From the NCBI RefSeq assembly GCF_030546645.1, contig NZ_JAUOTO010000002.1, positions 310,001-374,000 on the forward strand: a stretch of 64,000 bases of DNA, in the 5' to 3' direction. This document shows, piece by piece, positions 63,467-64,000 of this stretch. The translations under genes and the position numbers were made by a program. Under the pieces are notes generated by a model. It made no database searches. It worked only from the letters and a program-made list of their open reading frames with translations, and was not told the origin of the DNA. Positions within the stretch are counted from its first letter, which is position 1, and each line of letters begins with the position of its first letter. This DNA is from Flavitalea plasmicola (GTDB taxonomy: Bacteria; Bacteroidota; Bacteroidia; Chitinophagales; Chitinophagaceae).

Positions 63467-64000
63467 TTATTTGATCTTTACCACCCTGAAATTATCGATG
63501 GCGACATTCAATCCCGTGGCAGCAGGGCCCGGTCCATCGTTGATGACATATGCGTTGATGCTGCCGTTGCCCGAGCTACCGACTAAAGTAGTCAGATCCG
63601 GCGCCATGATCCCCGTACCGTCCTTTCCATTAGTTGGCTTGGTAAGAAATTGCGTGAGGGGCAGCGTCACCGTCCGCCATCCGTTGGTCTTAAAGGGAGC
63701 TGTCGCGTTGTCGGAAACTTTCCATGGTTCGTACCGTGCAATGTATTTCCAATTGCCATCTTTTGCTAAAAAGATGGAAGTCCCGTTCCAGGCGCTGGGG
63801 ACACTGACCTCGAATTTCAGGGCCCAGTTAGCCAGCGGGTCATTTAGATTCGCCACCGGCACCCATTGCGCACCATTGCAGTTGATGCTCCGTCCCCCGT
63901 TCCACCAGCCGCCGTCCGTATTGCTTAAAGGGCCGTTGGTGTTCAGGATCGCATAAGTGCCGTTGTTGCCGGGAAATTTGGCGCTGCTGTTATCAAGTCC
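63467..64000 (-). CDS. Surface glycan-binding protein (SGBP-B-like), C-terminal part
   Basis: The reading frame on the minus strand is open from the right window edge to the TAA at 63467, giving 177 visible residues of a protein whose start is outside. The sequence has GLDNSSAKFPGNNGTYAILN, DGGWWNGG and LNDPLANWALKFEVSVPSAWNGTSIFL and ends VAIDNFRVVKIK. This matches the C-terminal xyloglucan-binding-type domain of SGBP-B lipoproteins, which sit downstream of SusCD in xyloglucan PULs. An apparent GTG start at 63862 is internal. The missing part should contain a lipoprotein signal and Ig/IPT-like domains, with SusD and SusC beyond. Confidence 0.78.
   Translation of the reverse strand, partial: GLDNSSAKFPGNNGTYAILNTNGPLSNTDGGWWNGGRSINCNGAQWVPVANLNDPLANWALKFEVSVPSAWNGTSIFLAKDGNWKYIARYEPWKVSDNATAPFKTNGWRTVTLPLTQFLTKPTNGKDGTGIMAPDLTTLVGSSGNGSINAYVINDGPGPAATGLNVAIDNFRVVKIK

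Noticed and set aside
63467-63862. Separate small 131-residue gene starting at a GTG
   Set aside because: The frame stays open to the window edge and the upstream residues continue the same domain, so the GTG is internal to a truncated larger protein.

Overview
The window looks like a chromosomal segment of a Bacteroidota bacterium, probably a soil-type Chitinophagaceae. That call is an inference from two SusC/SusD pairs, a hybrid two-component system, many secreted glycoside hydrolases (GH), Bacteroidota-style promoter elements and weak Shine-Dalgarno signals. I see no rRNA, tRNA, CRISPR array, insertion sequence or prophage.

Region 1 (1-4300) is housekeeping or stress accessory DNA. It holds the 3' end of an ECF42-like sigma factor, a DUF5946-like protein, a tandem VOC/PhnB protein, an AraC regulator, an AhpD-like CxxC protein and a Tat-exported metallo-beta-lactamase-fold hydrolase. 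The last is preceded by a perfect palindrome lying on its promoter.

Region 2 (4369-15767) is a divergently organised sugar-acid locus. Leftwards run SusC, SusD and an IlvD/Edd dehydratase carrying the iron-sulfur cysteines of L-arabonate dehydratase. Rightwards run an AraC regulator, a gluconokinase-like FGGY protein with altered ATP-site motifs, a Sec-exported RraA-fold protein and a Tat-exported enolase-superfamily dehydratase with a complete galactonate-dehydratase-type active site. Together they suggest capture of aldonates and dehydration partly outside the cytoplasm.

Region 3 (15775-16451) is a small membrane protein plus XRE regulator pair.

Region 4 (16568-64000) is a large polysaccharide utilisation region, mostly on the minus strand. 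Its units, in transcription order, are: GH97-GH3-GH29-FtsX permease, divergent from an AraC gene; a single GH29; SusC-SusD, a terminator, then GH35, a VCBS/ASPIC lipoprotein and a hybrid two-component regulator; mutarotase, a GH2/beta-helix/PDZ fusion and two multidomain GH29 enzymes, divergent from a second AraC gene that is a paralog of the first; and, entering from the right edge, a surface glycan-binding protein, GH39, BACON-GH5, GH42, GH3 and GH2. Four GH29 fucosidases, a beta-helix region resembling GH141 fucosidase and an L-rhamnose/L-fucose mutarotase point to a fucosylated, galactose- and xylose-bearing plant-type glycan. A 10-bp word, ACAAATCCGA, occurs upstream of all three GH29-containing transcription units and next to both paralogous AraC genes, suggesting a shared regulon.
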